Shown here in pieces: positions 18,749 through 27,250 of a stretch of DNA of 64,000 nucleotides. Each line of letters opens with the position of its first letter. Position 1 is the stretch's first letter. The stretch is from TMP-86 sp039807285 (GTDB lineage: Bacteria; Pseudomonadota; Gammaproteobacteria; Steroidobacterales; Steroidobacteraceae). The DNA lies in contig JBGAGK010000012.1 of NCBI GenBank assembly GCA_044226785.1, forward strand, positions 1-64,000, written 5' to 3'. Below the pieces are notes generated by a model that did not search any database, was not told where the DNA came from, and saw nothing but the letters and a program-made list of their open reading frames with translations. A program made the translations under genes and the position numbers.

Positions 18749-20302
18749 ATGGCCCGTCTATGCAGAACCCTCGGTTTGCTGGCCATCGCAGGCTTGCTGA
18801 GCGCCTGTGGCTCCAGCACACCAACCTCGTCGGTCAGCAACGACGAAACAGCCGGCACCCTGATCGTCAATCCTCCCTTGCGCGTGGGGTCGGTCGATGC
18901 CACGGCACTGGGTGCTGAACTGGGAGCCAGCAGCTCGGGTGCGCGACTCCTGCAACTCGCGGGCTCCCCGGCCTGTGGAGTGGATTTCTATTACATCAAG
19001 TACCGCACGACCGGGGGAGCCGGTGAGCGGACCACGGCCACCGGTGCACTCATGGTGCCGACCGGCGCTGCTCCGGGTTGTTCGGGTGCGCGGCCCATCG
19101 TGCTGTATGCGCACGGCACCAGTACGGACAAGAACTACAACATCGCCGACATCACCAACACCGCCAATGCCGAAGGTGCCCTCGTTGCCGCCGTATTTGC
19201 CGCGCAGGGTTACATCGTGGTGGCGCCGAATTACGCAGGCTACGATCAGTCGGAACTGAGCTATCACCCCTATCTCAATGCCCGGCAGCAGTCGGGGGAG
19301 ATGATCGACGCACTGGCAGCCGCGCGCGCGGCACTCCCCAATACCTTCGCAAAGACCACCACCGACAGCGGCAAGCTGTTCGTCACCGGATATTCCGAGG
19401 GTGGCCACGTGGCGATGGCCACCGTGCGTGCGCTGCAGTCGTCCGGGAAGACCGTGACGGCAAGTGCGCCCATGTCCGGTCCCTACGCGCTCGAGGCGTT
19501 TACCGACGCCATCTTCTACGGCAAGGTGGATCTGGGGGCCACGGTGTTTTCGCCGCTCCTGGCGGAGAGCTACCAGAGGGCCTATGGCGACATCTACAGC
19601 GCCCCGACCGATCTGTTCTCAGAGACCTACGCCACCGGCATCGACACCCTGCTGCCCAGCACCGAACCGCTGGATACGATCTTCAGCGAAAACAAGCTTC
19701 CGCTGACACAGCTGTTCGACAGCACGACGCCCGTGACCGGCAATCCGGCTCTCGATGCGGCACTCGCCGTTCCTGCGGACCCGCTGTTCTCTCTTGGATT
19801 CGGTGATCCTTATCTGGTGAACAACGACTATCGTCTGAGCTATGTGCTGGATGCGGTCGCCGATCCGGACGGCGCTGTACCGACCCCCTCGGCTGGCGTG
19901 CCGCTGGCAGCGGCACCCCAGCAGGGGCTGCGTCACGCGGTGTGGACCAACGACCTGCGCAATGGCGACTGGAATCCGGCCTCGCCCATGCTCCTGTGCG
20001 GGGGGGACCAGGACCCGACCGTGTTCTTCAGTGTGAACACCGGCACCATGCAGGCTTTCTGGGCAGCGCTCCCGCCCGGGTTGCTGAGTGTGCTGGATGT
20101 GAATGGCACTCCGGCGGGACCCTTTGCGCCATTGCAGGGCGCCTTCCAGCAATCCCAGGCGCAGGAGTTTGCGTTCCTGCAGAGCGCAGATGGAGGGTCG
20201 CTGACACCACAACAAGCTCAGGCCAGGCTGGTCCAGGAATACCACACGGCCGTGGCACCTTTCTGCACCGTGGCTGCCCGCGGTTTCTTCGCGGCTTTTT
20301 GA
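18749..20302 (+). CDS. Lipoprotein alpha/beta hydrolase (secretory lipase-like)
   Basis: A 517-residue exported hydrolase. The leader MARLCRTLGLLAIAGLLSAC has a textbook lipobox, so Cys20 should be lipidated. The mature enzyme has LYAHGT (oxyanion region) and the nucleophile elbow TGYSEGGH, with NYAGYDQSELSYHPY upstream, a layout like the secretory lipase (LIP) family and bacterial relatives. An acidic residue in LLCGGDQDPTVFF is a likely triad member. ATG 18749 follows GGGAGGA. An OmpW-type gene begins 12 nt after it, so the two are probably cotranscribed. It could act on extracellular esters or steroid esters (inference). Confidence 0.82.
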   Translation: MARLCRTLGLLAIAGLLSACGSSTPTSSVSNDETAGTLIVNPPLRVGSVDATALGAELGASSSGARLLQLAGSPACGVDFYYIKYRTTGGAGERTTATGALMVPTGAAPGCSGARPIVLYAHGTSTDKNYNIADITNTANAEGALVAAVFAAQGYIVVAPNYAGYDQSELSYHPYLNARQQSGEMIDALAAARAALPNTFAKTTTDSGKLFVTGYSEGGHVAMATVRALQSSGKTVTASAPMSGPYALEAFTDAIFYGKVDLGATVFSPLLAESYQRAYGDIYSAPTDLFSETYATGIDTLLPSTEPLDTIFSENKLPLTQLFDSTTPVTGNPALDAALAVPADPLFSLGFGDPYLVNNDYRLSYVLDAVADPDGAVPTPSAGVPLAAAPQQGLRHAVWTNDLRNGDWNPASPMLLCGGDQDPTVFFSVNTGTMQAFWAALPPGLLSVLDVNGTPAGPFAPLQGAFQQSQAQEFAFLQSADGGSLTPQQAQARLVQEYHTAVAPFCTVAARGFFAAF

Positions 20303-20314
20303 GGGAGCAGCTCC

Positions 20315-21010
20315 ATGAATATCAAGGCAATCCACTTGGGCATCATCGGTGCGCTGTCGCTGGCGTCTGCCACTGCCGTGGCACAGGACCCGGTGCCAAT
20401 GAACTCCGCGCGCATCGGCGTGTATTTCCTCTCGTACCATTCCAGCGGGTCGGACATCTCGGGGCCCATGACGCCGCCAGGCCTGAACACCAGACTCGTC
20501 AGCAACCAGACCCTGTATCTGGCGTATGTGCGCACCCTGTCGAAGCACTTCGAACTCGAGCTGGCCTTCGGTGTGCCCCCCACCACCAAGACCAAGGGAT
20601 CGGGACCTGCGACGGTGGGTTCGGTGCCGTACGACGGCGTGGAGATCTCCTCAGCCAAGTGGGCTTCGCCGACCCTGCTGCTGAACTATGTGTTCTTCGA
20701 CGAAACTGCCCGGTTCCGTCCGTATATCGGCGTCGGCATGAACCACACGGCCTTCTATGAACGGCGATCGACGGCTGCCGGTGATGCCGTCGCGGGCGGA
20801 CCGACCCGGATCTCGCTCACCGCTTCGACCGGCATTGCCGGTACCGTAGGGCTGAATTACCGCATGAAAGACAACTGGCACCTGTACGCTTCGTACTCGA
20901 TGTCGCATGTGGCCAGTGACCTGAAGGCCGATACCGCCGGTCTGATCCGCACCTCGCACATCAGCTTCGGACCCCGGGCCTTCGTCCTGTCGATGGGCTA
21001 TTCGTTTTGA
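20315..21010 (+). CDS. OmpW-family outer-membrane protein
   Basis: A 231-residue eight-stranded beta-barrel. It has a cleavable signal peptide (ASATAVAQD) and alternating-strand segments such as TLLLNYVFFDETARFRPYIG, a hallmark of OmpW/AlkL proteins, and ends with the aromatic C-terminus LSMGYSF. Family members form a narrow channel with a lateral opening and let small hydrophobic molecules, including alkanes and fatty acids, cross the outer membrane. Placement 12 nt behind a lipoprotein lipase suggests uptake of released hydrophobic products (inference). Confidence 0.9.
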   Translation: MNIKAIHLGIIGALSLASATAVAQDPVPMNSARIGVYFLSYHSSGSDISGPMTPPGLNTRLVSNQTLYLAYVRTLSKHFELELAFGVPPTTKTKGSGPATVGSVPYDGVEISSAKWASPTLLLNYVFFDETARFRPYIGVGMNHTAFYERRSTAAGDAVAGGPTRISLTASTGIAGTVGLNYRMKDNWHLYASYSMSHVASDLKADTAGLIRTSHISFGPRAFVLSMGYSF

Positions 21011-21023
21011 TCGCCGCGGCGTT

Positions 21024-21779
21024 TCAAAGGCTGCGGCCGCCGTCCACGGCGATGATCTGGCCGGTGATGTAGGGCGCATCCTTCGCCAGGAACAGGGTCG
21101 TGCGCGCGATGTCCTGCGGTGAGCCATGGCGCTTCAGCGCCGTCTTGCCGATGATCTCGGCCTTCAGGGACTCGCCGATGGGCTGTTCAGGCCATAGCAC
21201 CGGACCGGGTGCAATGCCGTTCACCCTCACTTCCGGACCCAGTTCGCGCGCCAGCGAACGTGTCAGCATGGCAAGTCCCGCCTTGGCTGCGCAATACACC
21301 GGATGACCTTTGAGCGGGCGCGCCGCGTGAATGTCGACCATGTTGATGATCAGTCCGTGGGTGGCGCGCAGATGAGGGGCCGCGGCCTGCGACAGGAACA
21401 GCGGCGCCTTGAGGTTCGTGCCCATCAGGTCATCCCAGTGCCGGGTCGTGATCTGCCCGACCGGCGTGGGATAAAACGTGGAGGCGTTGTTGATGAGGAT
21501 GTCCAGGCGTGAAAAAGCTGCCAGCGCAGCGCCCACGATGGTGTGCGCCTGGGTGTCGTCCAGAAGTTCGGCACCGAACACGCAGGCCGAGTGCATGCGC
21601 GCGGCATTGAGTTCGGCGGCCAGCGCATGTGCCTGTTCGGCGGACGAGCGGTAGTGGATCACCACGCATGCGCCCGCGCCATGCAGCGCCCGCGTCATGG
21701 CGGCGCCCACCCGCCTTGCGCCGCCCGTGACCAGCACGACTTTGTTCTCGAGTCCGGATGCGTCGATACTGGCGTTCAT
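21024..21779 (-). CDS. Short-chain reductase of the pteridine reductase (PTR1/FolM) type
   Basis: A 251-residue NAD(P)H-dependent short-chain reductase. The cofactor motif is TGGARRVG (18-25), where the arginine pair favours NADPH, and NNAS lies at 97-100. The catalytic set is Asp149-Tyr162-Lys166 in VDIHAARPLKGHPVYCAAK. The aspartate in place of the usual catalytic serine, with the PLxGxxxY spacing, is the signature of pteridine reductases. It may reduce dihydrobiopterin, dihydromonapterin or dihydrofolate, linking to folB/folK in this window. Its ATG (21779-21777) shares bases with the ATG of the divergent methyltransferase gene, leaving no room for a ribosome site. Confidence 0.88.
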   Translation of the reverse strand: MNASIDASGLENKVVLVTGGARRVGAAMTRALHGAGACVVIHYRSSAEQAHALAAELNAARMHSACVFGAELLDDTQAHTIVGAALAAFSRLDILINNASTFYPTPVGQITTRHWDDLMGTNLKAPLFLSQAAAPHLRATHGLIINMVDIHAARPLKGHPVYCAAKAGLAMLTRSLARELGPEVRVNGIAPGPVLWPEQPIGESLKAEIIGKTALKRHGSPQDIARTTLFLAKDAPYITGQIIAVDGGRSL

Positions 21780-22971
21780 GCGCGATGACGATACTCCAGC
21801 CCGGCTGATCGGTGAACTGCTGTCCGCGGATCAGTCGGCGCATGGGCTGAAGGTGGCGGGATGCATTCGCGAGCAGGCGCTTGCCTGCGGTGGCTGGATG
21901 TCTTTCGAGAGATTCATGGAACTGGCGCTGTATTCGCCCGGGCTGGGCTACTACATGGCCGGCGCCAGCAAGCTCGGCCAGGGGGGAGATTTCATCACAG
22001 CGCCGGAAGTCTCGATGCTGTTTGGCGGCTGTGTGGCCCGGCAATGCGCGCAGGTGCTGGGGGCGCTGGGTTCGGGCGGGATCCTGGAGGTCGGGGCGGG
22101 CTCCGGACGTCTGGCAGCAGATGTCCTGCGGCGGCTTGCATCCCTGGACAGACTGCCGGAACACTACTGGATCCTCGAGGTCAGTCCCGACCTGCGTGAA
22201 CGCCAGCAGGACCTGCTGCGACGGGAAATTCCGGCGCTGGTGGATCGGGTGGGTTGGCTGGATGCGCCGCCCGAGGCCTTTCAGGGCGTGCTGCTCGCCA
22301 ATGAAGTGCTGGATGCCCTGCCGGTCAGCTGCTTCCGCTGGAAGGAAGGTGCGGTGATGGAGCGAGGGGTCGAGCCGGTCGGATCGGGGTTTCGATGGGC
22401 AGAGCGGCCGGCATCCTCTGCCATGCAGCTCCGCTGTCAGGAGTTGTTCGAGGCCGCCGGCCGGTCGTGGCCGGAGGGCTATCAGTCCGAATACTGCCCG
22501 CGATTGCCGGCCCTGACTGCCGAACTGACACGCGGCCTTCGCCGCGGCCTGGCCCTGTGGATCGACTACGGGCTGCCGCGATCCCAGTATTACCTGGCCG
22601 AACGCGTTGAAGGCACGCTGGTGGCGCATTTCCGCCAGCGCATGATCCTGGATGTCCTGTGCTGTCCTGGGCTCATGGACCTGACGGCCTGGGTGGATTT
22701 CACCGCGCTGGCGGAAGCCGGTGTTGCGGCCGGGTTCGAAATCGCGGGGTTTTCCACCCAGGGGCATTTCCTGGCCGGCTGCGGGCTCGATGCCGAGATG
22801 CAGGCGCTGGCCGGAGGCGATGCCCGGCGCCATGCCCGCCTCGCCGGTGAGGCGAAGCAGTTGATGCTGCCCGGGGAAATGGGCGAGCGATTCAAGGTCA
22901 TGGGATGGGAAAAGGGCGTGGAGGGCCCCTGGATGGGCTTCGGGATACGTGATCTGACTTGTTCGCTGTAG
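21778..22971 (+). CDS. MidA/NDUFAF7-family SAM-dependent methyltransferase
   Basis: A 397-residue Rossmann methyltransferase of the DUF185 family. It has the entry helix GGWMSFERFMELALYSPGLG, the conserved GDFITAPEVS block, the SAM loop ILEVGAGSGRLAADVL and LANEVLDALPV. The mitochondrial relative NDUFAF7 dimethylates an arginine of complex I; the bacterial target is not known to me. The ATG at 21778 matches the typical family N-terminal length. No Shine-Dalgarno site precedes it; GATACT ends 7 nt upstream. An NDUFA9-like gene at 28327 is another complex-I-associated family in this window. Confidence 0.9.
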   Translation: MRDDDTPARLIGELLSADQSAHGLKVAGCIREQALACGGWMSFERFMELALYSPGLGYYMAGASKLGQGGDFITAPEVSMLFGGCVARQCAQVLGALGSGGILEVGAGSGRLAADVLRRLASLDRLPEHYWILEVSPDLRERQQDLLRREIPALVDRVGWLDAPPEAFQGVLLANEVLDALPVSCFRWKEGAVMERGVEPVGSGFRWAERPASSAMQLRCQELFEAAGRSWPEGYQSEYCPRLPALTAELTRGLRRGLALWIDYGLPRSQYYLAERVEGTLVAHFRQRMILDVLCCPGLMDLTAWVDFTALAEAGVAAGFEIAGFSTQGHFLAGCGLDAEMQALAGGDARRHARLAGEAKQLMLPGEMGERFKVMGWEKGVEGPWMGFGIRDLTCSL

Positions 22972-23060
22972 CGATTTTCCCGGTACCGGAAAGCGAAATA
23001 CAATGGCGTCGGATACTGGGTGTACGTTCCATGGAACGAGAGGGATCGACAGGAGCTGCC

Positions 23061-24533
23061 ATGCACGGAATGGTTCGATGGACGTTGATTCTCCTGGCAC
23101 TGGCGGCGCTGCCCGCGCAGGCCGCCCGAACCGACTGGAGCGAAATGTCGGTTGCGGGATTTCACCTGTACAGCACCCTGCAGGATCGGGATACCCGTGA
23201 GGTCGCAAGGCAGCTTCAGGCCTTCCGGGATACGGTGGGGCGTTTCATTGCGGGACATGATCCGCTGCCCGATGTGCCTACCAATGTCTACATCCTCGAC
23301 GGGCCGGATTTCAGGAAACATGCCGTTGGAGGCAGGGGTCTTGCCGGATTCTTCAAGCAATTGCAGTTCCAGAACATCATCGCGGTCGATGGAAGCCTGG
23401 ATTTCGCGCAGTTGCGCGAGGCGATCTTCCATGAATATACGCACTTCATTCAGGCCAACAGCAGTTCCCGGCACTACCCGCCCTGGTATGTCGAGGGGTA
23501 TGCCTGCCTGTTCAGTTCGTTTCTGTTGCGCAACCAGACCCTGTATGTGGGTGAGGAACCCAGATCGCTGTACATCACGGCCGGGGACTGGATGCCGGTC
23601 GAGCATATTCTGGCCCTGAAACGCACCGATCCGGACTTCAGGAAGGAAGGCCTGACCCCACAGTTCTATGGCGAATCCTGGGCTCTGGTGCACATGCTGC
23701 TGTTCGACGACAAGACGTATCTTGAGCCCGTTTCGAAATATCTGAGCCAGCTCGATGCAGGCCTGACTGAACCCGAGGCTTTTGAGGCCAGCTTCCCGTT
23801 CAGCAAGGCCGATCTGGACAAGGCACTCAAGACACTCCTTCGCCGGCAGGTCATCCACGTCAAGCGGCTGGAGATCCCGCGGGCCATCATGATCGACGAG
23901 GCGCCGATCAGGGCCATGTCACGGCCGGAGGCCGACGCCCGCATGGCCCGACTGGTATTCGACCTCGATCGGCCCGAGGCGGCTGTTTCTGCGCTGCTGG
24001 ATGAAGCGATGCAATCAGGCAGCAACAATCCGCAGATCCGGGCGCAACAGGCGCGGTACCTTGCTGCGAATGGCAAGCCGGTGGCGGTGGATGATCTGGT
24101 GAGCGCGGAATTGCAGGATCACCGCCCGGATGAGCAGATGCGCATCGATCTGGCGGCCACGCTCAGTGATGACAGCGCCCTGCACCGGGCTCCCGCGAGA
24201 GCAGCGGAGCTTTTGGATCCGGTGGTGAGCCGTCCTAACCCGTCGCTGGAGGCGGTCGCCATCTGGAGCAATGCCCGGGTGGAGACGGGCACCGATCAGG
24301 CGCGCACGAGCGCGGTGTTGAATGAAGCGCTGGGGCGCGCACCCCGGAATACAGCGCTGCTTGGTGCACTGGCGAGAGCCCGGGAATCTGCAGGCGACCG
24401 CTCCGGCGCCAAAGCCGCCTACAACCGCATCATCGATGCCAGCAATGATCCGAAGGAGCGGCTCTGGGCGCAGAAGCAGGCGGACTCCGAGCGGCTCTCG
24501 CAACCGTCGGGAACCGGGAGCGTTGTGGACTGA
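23061..24533 (+). CDS. Secreted MA-type metalloprotease-like protein with C-terminal helical repeats
   Basis: A 490-residue exported protein. The signal peptide ends LPAQAARTD. The gluzincin-type zinc motif HEYTH occurs at residues 124-128, after a segment (DVPTNVYILDGPDFRKHAVG) like DUF1570/peptidase MA proteins. The C-terminal half (about 290-490) consists of short helical, TPR-like repeats such as RAPRNTALLGALARARESAG. ATG 23061 is preceded by AGGAG at 23051-23055, making it better than the in-frame ATG at 23031. The substrate is unknown. A protease or peptidoglycan-associated scaffold are both possible. Confidence 0.78.
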   Translation: MHGMVRWTLILLALAALPAQAARTDWSEMSVAGFHLYSTLQDRDTREVARQLQAFRDTVGRFIAGHDPLPDVPTNVYILDGPDFRKHAVGGRGLAGFFKQLQFQNIIAVDGSLDFAQLREAIFHEYTHFIQANSSSRHYPPWYVEGYACLFSSFLLRNQTLYVGEEPRSLYITAGDWMPVEHILALKRTDPDFRKEGLTPQFYGESWALVHMLLFDDKTYLEPVSKYLSQLDAGLTEPEAFEASFPFSKADLDKALKTLLRRQVIHVKRLEIPRAIMIDEAPIRAMSRPEADARMARLVFDLDRPEAAVSALLDEAMQSGSNNPQIRAQQARYLAANGKPVAVDDLVSAELQDHRPDEQMRIDLAATLSDDSALHRAPARAAELLDPVVSRPNPSLEAVAIWSNARVETGTDQARTSAVLNEALGRAPRNTALLGALARARESAGDRSGAKAAYNRIIDASNDPKERLWAQKQADSERLSQPSGTGSVVD

Positions 24534-24536
24534 GCC

Positions 24537-25538
24537 TCAGGTTCGCGGGCGGCGTGTCCGGCGCTCAGTGGATTTTGCGCTCTGCGAAGGGGCCGCATTG
24601 GTCAGGGGCCCGATGCTGGCGACGATGATCTCCCGGGTGGGTCGCGCACCCGGGGTGTGGGCATCGATGGCCCTGCGCATCGAGGCCAGATGCTCCGGAG
24701 TCGTACCGCAACAGCCGCCGATGATGCGCGCCCCGGCATCGATGGCAAGCTCCGCATAGCGGCCCATCAATTCCGGTGTACCGGAGTAGACCGCCTGCGT
24801 GCCCTCGAAATGAGGAATGCCGCAGTTCCCCTTGGTGACCAGCGGGATCCTGCTTCCCTGCATTTCCAGCAGCGAGACCAGGATGTCGGAGGCGCCGACA
24901 CCGCAATTCGCACCGATGGCGAGCGGCGGTTGATGCGCGCCGTCGAACAGCGCCGGCAGGGCGCCGGGCAGCAGCCCCATCATGGTGCGGCCAGCGGTGT
25001 CGAACGAGCAGGTCACCACGCACGGGAGCCCCGTCAGACGTGCAGCTTCCCTGGCTGCATTGACTTCCTCCGTGGAGGACATGGTCTCGATCCATGCGAC
25101 GTCGGCACCGCCTTCCTTCAGGCCGTGCATCTGCTCGCTGAATGAAGCCACGGCATCGGCATGGGTGAGTGCTCCCATGGGCTCGAACAGTTCGCCAGTG
25201 GGCCCCACCGATCCCGCCACCACCACCGGCCGATCGCTGGCATCGGCCACGCGGCGCGCCAGGCCAGCCGCGGCGGCGGCCAGTTCGCGGGCACGCCCCT
25301 GCGCCTGGTGGAGTTTCAGCCGGTGTGGGTTGCAGCCGAAGGTGTTGGTGAGGATGATGTCCGCGCCTGCCTCGACAAATTGCTGGTGGAGCCTGGTCAC
25401 TTCTTCCGGGCGCTCGACATTCCAGAACTCGGGCGGATGGCCCGAATCCAGGCCGCGCAGGAAATAGTTGGTGCCGGTGGCGCCGTCGGCAAGCAACGGG
25501 CGGCCGGTGGTCAGAAGCTCTGCAAGACTCGTACGCAT
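24537..25538 (-). CDS. Homocysteine S-methyltransferase family protein (MmuM/BHMT type)
   Basis: A 333-residue TIM-barrel zinc methyltransferase making methionine from homocysteine with a donor such as S-methylmethionine or betaine. The start is LADGATGTNYFLRG. The zinc-binding cysteines are Cys212 (GANCGVG) and Cys276-Cys277 (GGCCGTT), and TNTFGCNPHRL is also conserved. It ends in about 30 polar basic residues not part of the fold. The domain matches the N-terminal half of MetH, but no cobalamin domain follows. It diverges from the MaoC gene across only 17 bp, with no Shine-Dalgarno site. Confidence 0.9.
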   Translation of the reverse strand: MRTSLAELLTTGRPLLADGATGTNYFLRGLDSGHPPEFWNVERPEEVTRLHQQFVEAGADIILTNTFGCNPHRLKLHQAQGRARELAAAAAGLARRVADASDRPVVVAGSVGPTGELFEPMGALTHADAVASFSEQMHGLKEGGADVAWIETMSSTEEVNAAREAARLTGLPCVVTCSFDTAGRTMMGLLPGALPALFDGAHQPPLAIGANCGVGASDILVSLLEMQGSRIPLVTKGNCGIPHFEGTQAVYSGTPELMGRYAELAIDAGARIIGGCCGTTPEHLASMRRAIDAHTPGARPTREIIVASIGPLTNAAPSQSAKSTERRTRRPRT

Positions 25539-25555
25539 GGCATTATGATACCGGA
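25539..25555. promoter_or_regulatory. Symmetric divergent -10 element between mmuM-like and maoC-like genes
   Basis: The whole 17-bp spacer contains TATGATA (25544-25550), a TATNATA palindrome that reads as a -10 hexamer on both strands: TATGAT on plus (25544-25549) and TATCAT on minus (25550-25545). On each strand exactly 6 nt separate the hexamer from the A of the ATG, so each transcript would start at its start codon. No ribosome site fits on either side. The -35 matches are poor on both strands. The call rests on the exact symmetry and spacing. Confidence 0.6.
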
Positions 25556-26002
25556 ATGAAGTTCAGCGAAATCACCAGGGGCCGGGTCATCGAACTCGGG
25601 CCTCGCCGGGTGAGCGAGGCGGAAATCATTGCCTTTGCGCGGCAATACGACCCGCAGCCCTTCCATGTCGATCCCGCGAAAGCAGCAGCGACCCGCTGGC
25701 GCGGCCTGATCGCCAGCGGATGGATGACCGCCAGCATGGCCATGGAACTGGTGGTGCCGGGTATCCTCCAGGGTTCCGGCTCCATCGGCTCGCCCGGCAT
25801 CGACAAGCTCGAGTGGCTTCACCCCGTTCGTCCCGGAGATGAACTTCGCCTGCGGGTGACCGTGCTCGATTCGCAGCTGTCGAAGTCAGGTTCGACGGGC
25901 GTGGTCCGCTGGGAATGGCAGTTCGACAACCAGGAGGGCATCGCCGTGATGCGCCTGGTGGCCACCAGTCTGTTCGATGTCACTGGAAAAACGGCGGGCT
26001 GA
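25556..26002 (+). CDS. MaoC-like hot-dog hydratase
   Basis: A 148-residue single hot-dog fold protein. It contains the hydratase-2 type catalytic stretch RQYDPQPFHVDPAKAAAT, with the Asp and His of the (R)-specific enoyl-CoA hydratase motif, and GLIASGWMTASMAMEL, the long central helix. Many stand-alone MaoC proteins act on enoyl-CoA esters, often in fatty acid or sterol side-chain breakdown; the substrate here is unknown. It is preceded by the symmetric promoter and lacks a Shine-Dalgarno site. It converges with cca 15 bp later. Confidence 0.9.
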   Translation: MKFSEITRGRVIELGPRRVSEAEIIAFARQYDPQPFHVDPAKAAATRWRGLIASGWMTASMAMELVVPGILQGSGSIGSPGIDKLEWLHPVRPGDELRLRVTVLDSQLSKSGSTGVVRWEWQFDNQEGIAVMRLVATSLFDVTGKTAG

Positions 26003-26017
26003 TCCGGCCTCGATGCC

Positions 26018-27238
26018 TCACCCTGCCTTGATCCGGGTCAAGGCCTCGAGCCGCCGGCTTCGCAGCACCCGCGCGATTTCCTCTCCGCTGTGGCCCTCGG
26101 TCAACCGGGCATCGGGCTTTACCGCGGCGGCGATCGCCGCCGCACGCGCGAGCCATTCGCGTTGCGGGTAGGGCTGGTCCTCGTAACCGGTACGCCCGCG
26201 GCCATCGGCTTCGCAGGCCAGCAGCAGATCCGCGAATCGCCCGGGGCGCCGGAATGCATCGGTCTGTTCGAGCAGTTCGAGGAGCGTCGATGGCCGCAGC
26301 TCCAGAGCACGATGAACCTGCCCATGATGGCGTGCCACCAGCACGGCGAGATCACGATGGTTGCCCGGCACCCGCAGTCGTTCACACAGCGATTCGATCA
26401 GCTGCACTCCGCGCGTTTCGTGGCCATGGTGCTTCGGCCATTGGGATGGCGGGGTGGTGGCCTTGCCCAGGTCATGGGTGAGCGCGGCAAATCGCACAGT
26501 CGGGTCGGGCGACAGGCGGGCTGCCATGTCCAGCACCATCAGGGTGTGAACACCGGTATCGATTTCAGGGTGCCATTGGGGAGGTTGAGGCACACCGAAC
26601 AGCGCATCGATTTCCGGATACACGGTACGCAGTGCACCGCACTCGCGCAGCGTCCGGAAGAACACCGAGGGCATCGCTTCCGTCAGCGCCTTTGCGGTCT
26701 CCGCCCACACCCGTTCGGGAACCAGTGCATCGATCTCGCCGTCCCCGACCATGCGCTGCATCAGCTCGCGGGTTTCTCCGGCAACGGTGAAGCCCAGCGG
26801 TGCAAACCGGGCCGCGAAGCGGGCCACGCGCAGGATGCGCACGGGGTCCTCGGCGAACGCAGCAGACACGTGCCTGAGCACGCGCGCCTCAAGATCCGCC
26901 CGCCCGCCATACGGATCGATGCAGGTGCCATCGGGCGCCTGCGCAATGGCATTGATCGTCAGGTCGCGCCGGCCAAGATCCTGCTCGAGCGTGACCCCGG
27001 GTCCGGCCTCCACTGCAAAGCCCCGATACCCGCGCGCGGTCTTGCGCTCGATGCGGGCCAGCGCGTATTCCTCGTGCGTCCGGGGGTGCAGGAACACCGG
27101 AAAATCCCGTCCGACCTCGCGGAAGTTCGCGGCCAGCATCTGTTCACGGCTGGCACCGACCACTACCCAGTCACGTTCCTTGACCGGCAGGCCCAGGAGA
27201 GCATCCCGGACCGCGCCACCGACCAGATACACTTGCAT
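26018..27238 (-). CDS. cca: CCA-adding tRNA nucleotidyltransferase
   Basis: Adds or repairs the 3' CCA end of tRNA without a nucleic-acid template. 406 residues, close to the E. coli length. The start MQVYLVGGAVRDALLGLPVKERDWVVVG is the class II head domain. The catalytic carboxylates fall in the block ending DLTINAIAQ, and the flexible-loop and neck motifs follow. The C-terminal HD phosphohydrolase domain is present (GVHTLMVLDMA, LTHDLGKA), as in the gammaproteobacterial multifunctional enzyme. Its start codon is 2 bp from the divergent metalloprotease start, with no ribosome site. Confidence 0.96.
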   Translation of the reverse strand: MQVYLVGGAVRDALLGLPVKERDWVVVGASREQMLAANFREVGRDFPVFLHPRTHEEYALARIERKTARGYRGFAVEAGPGVTLEQDLGRRDLTINAIAQAPDGTCIDPYGGRADLEARVLRHVSAAFAEDPVRILRVARFAARFAPLGFTVAGETRELMQRMVGDGEIDALVPERVWAETAKALTEAMPSVFFRTLRECGALRTVYPEIDALFGVPQPPQWHPEIDTGVHTLMVLDMAARLSPDPTVRFAALTHDLGKATTPPSQWPKHHGHETRGVQLIESLCERLRVPGNHRDLAVLVARHHGQVHRALELRPSTLLELLEQTDAFRRPGRFADLLLACEADGRGRTGYEDQPYPQREWLARAAAIAAAVKPDARLTEGHSGEEIARVLRSRRLEALTRIKAG

Positions 27239-27250
27239 GGATGAATGGTA
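27228..27250. promoter_or_regulatory. Overlapping divergent -10 elements of cca and the lipoprotein protease
   Basis: Start codons on opposite strands are 2 bp apart. On the plus strand TACACT (27228-27233) ends 7 nt before ATG 27241. On the minus strand TACCAT (27250-27245) ends 6 nt before ATG 27238. Each hexamer therefore lies inside the other gene. Neither gene has a Shine-Dalgarno site. Both hexamers match only 4 of 6 consensus bases, so this is a weak call supported mainly by the repeated geometry in this window. Confidence 0.35.
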
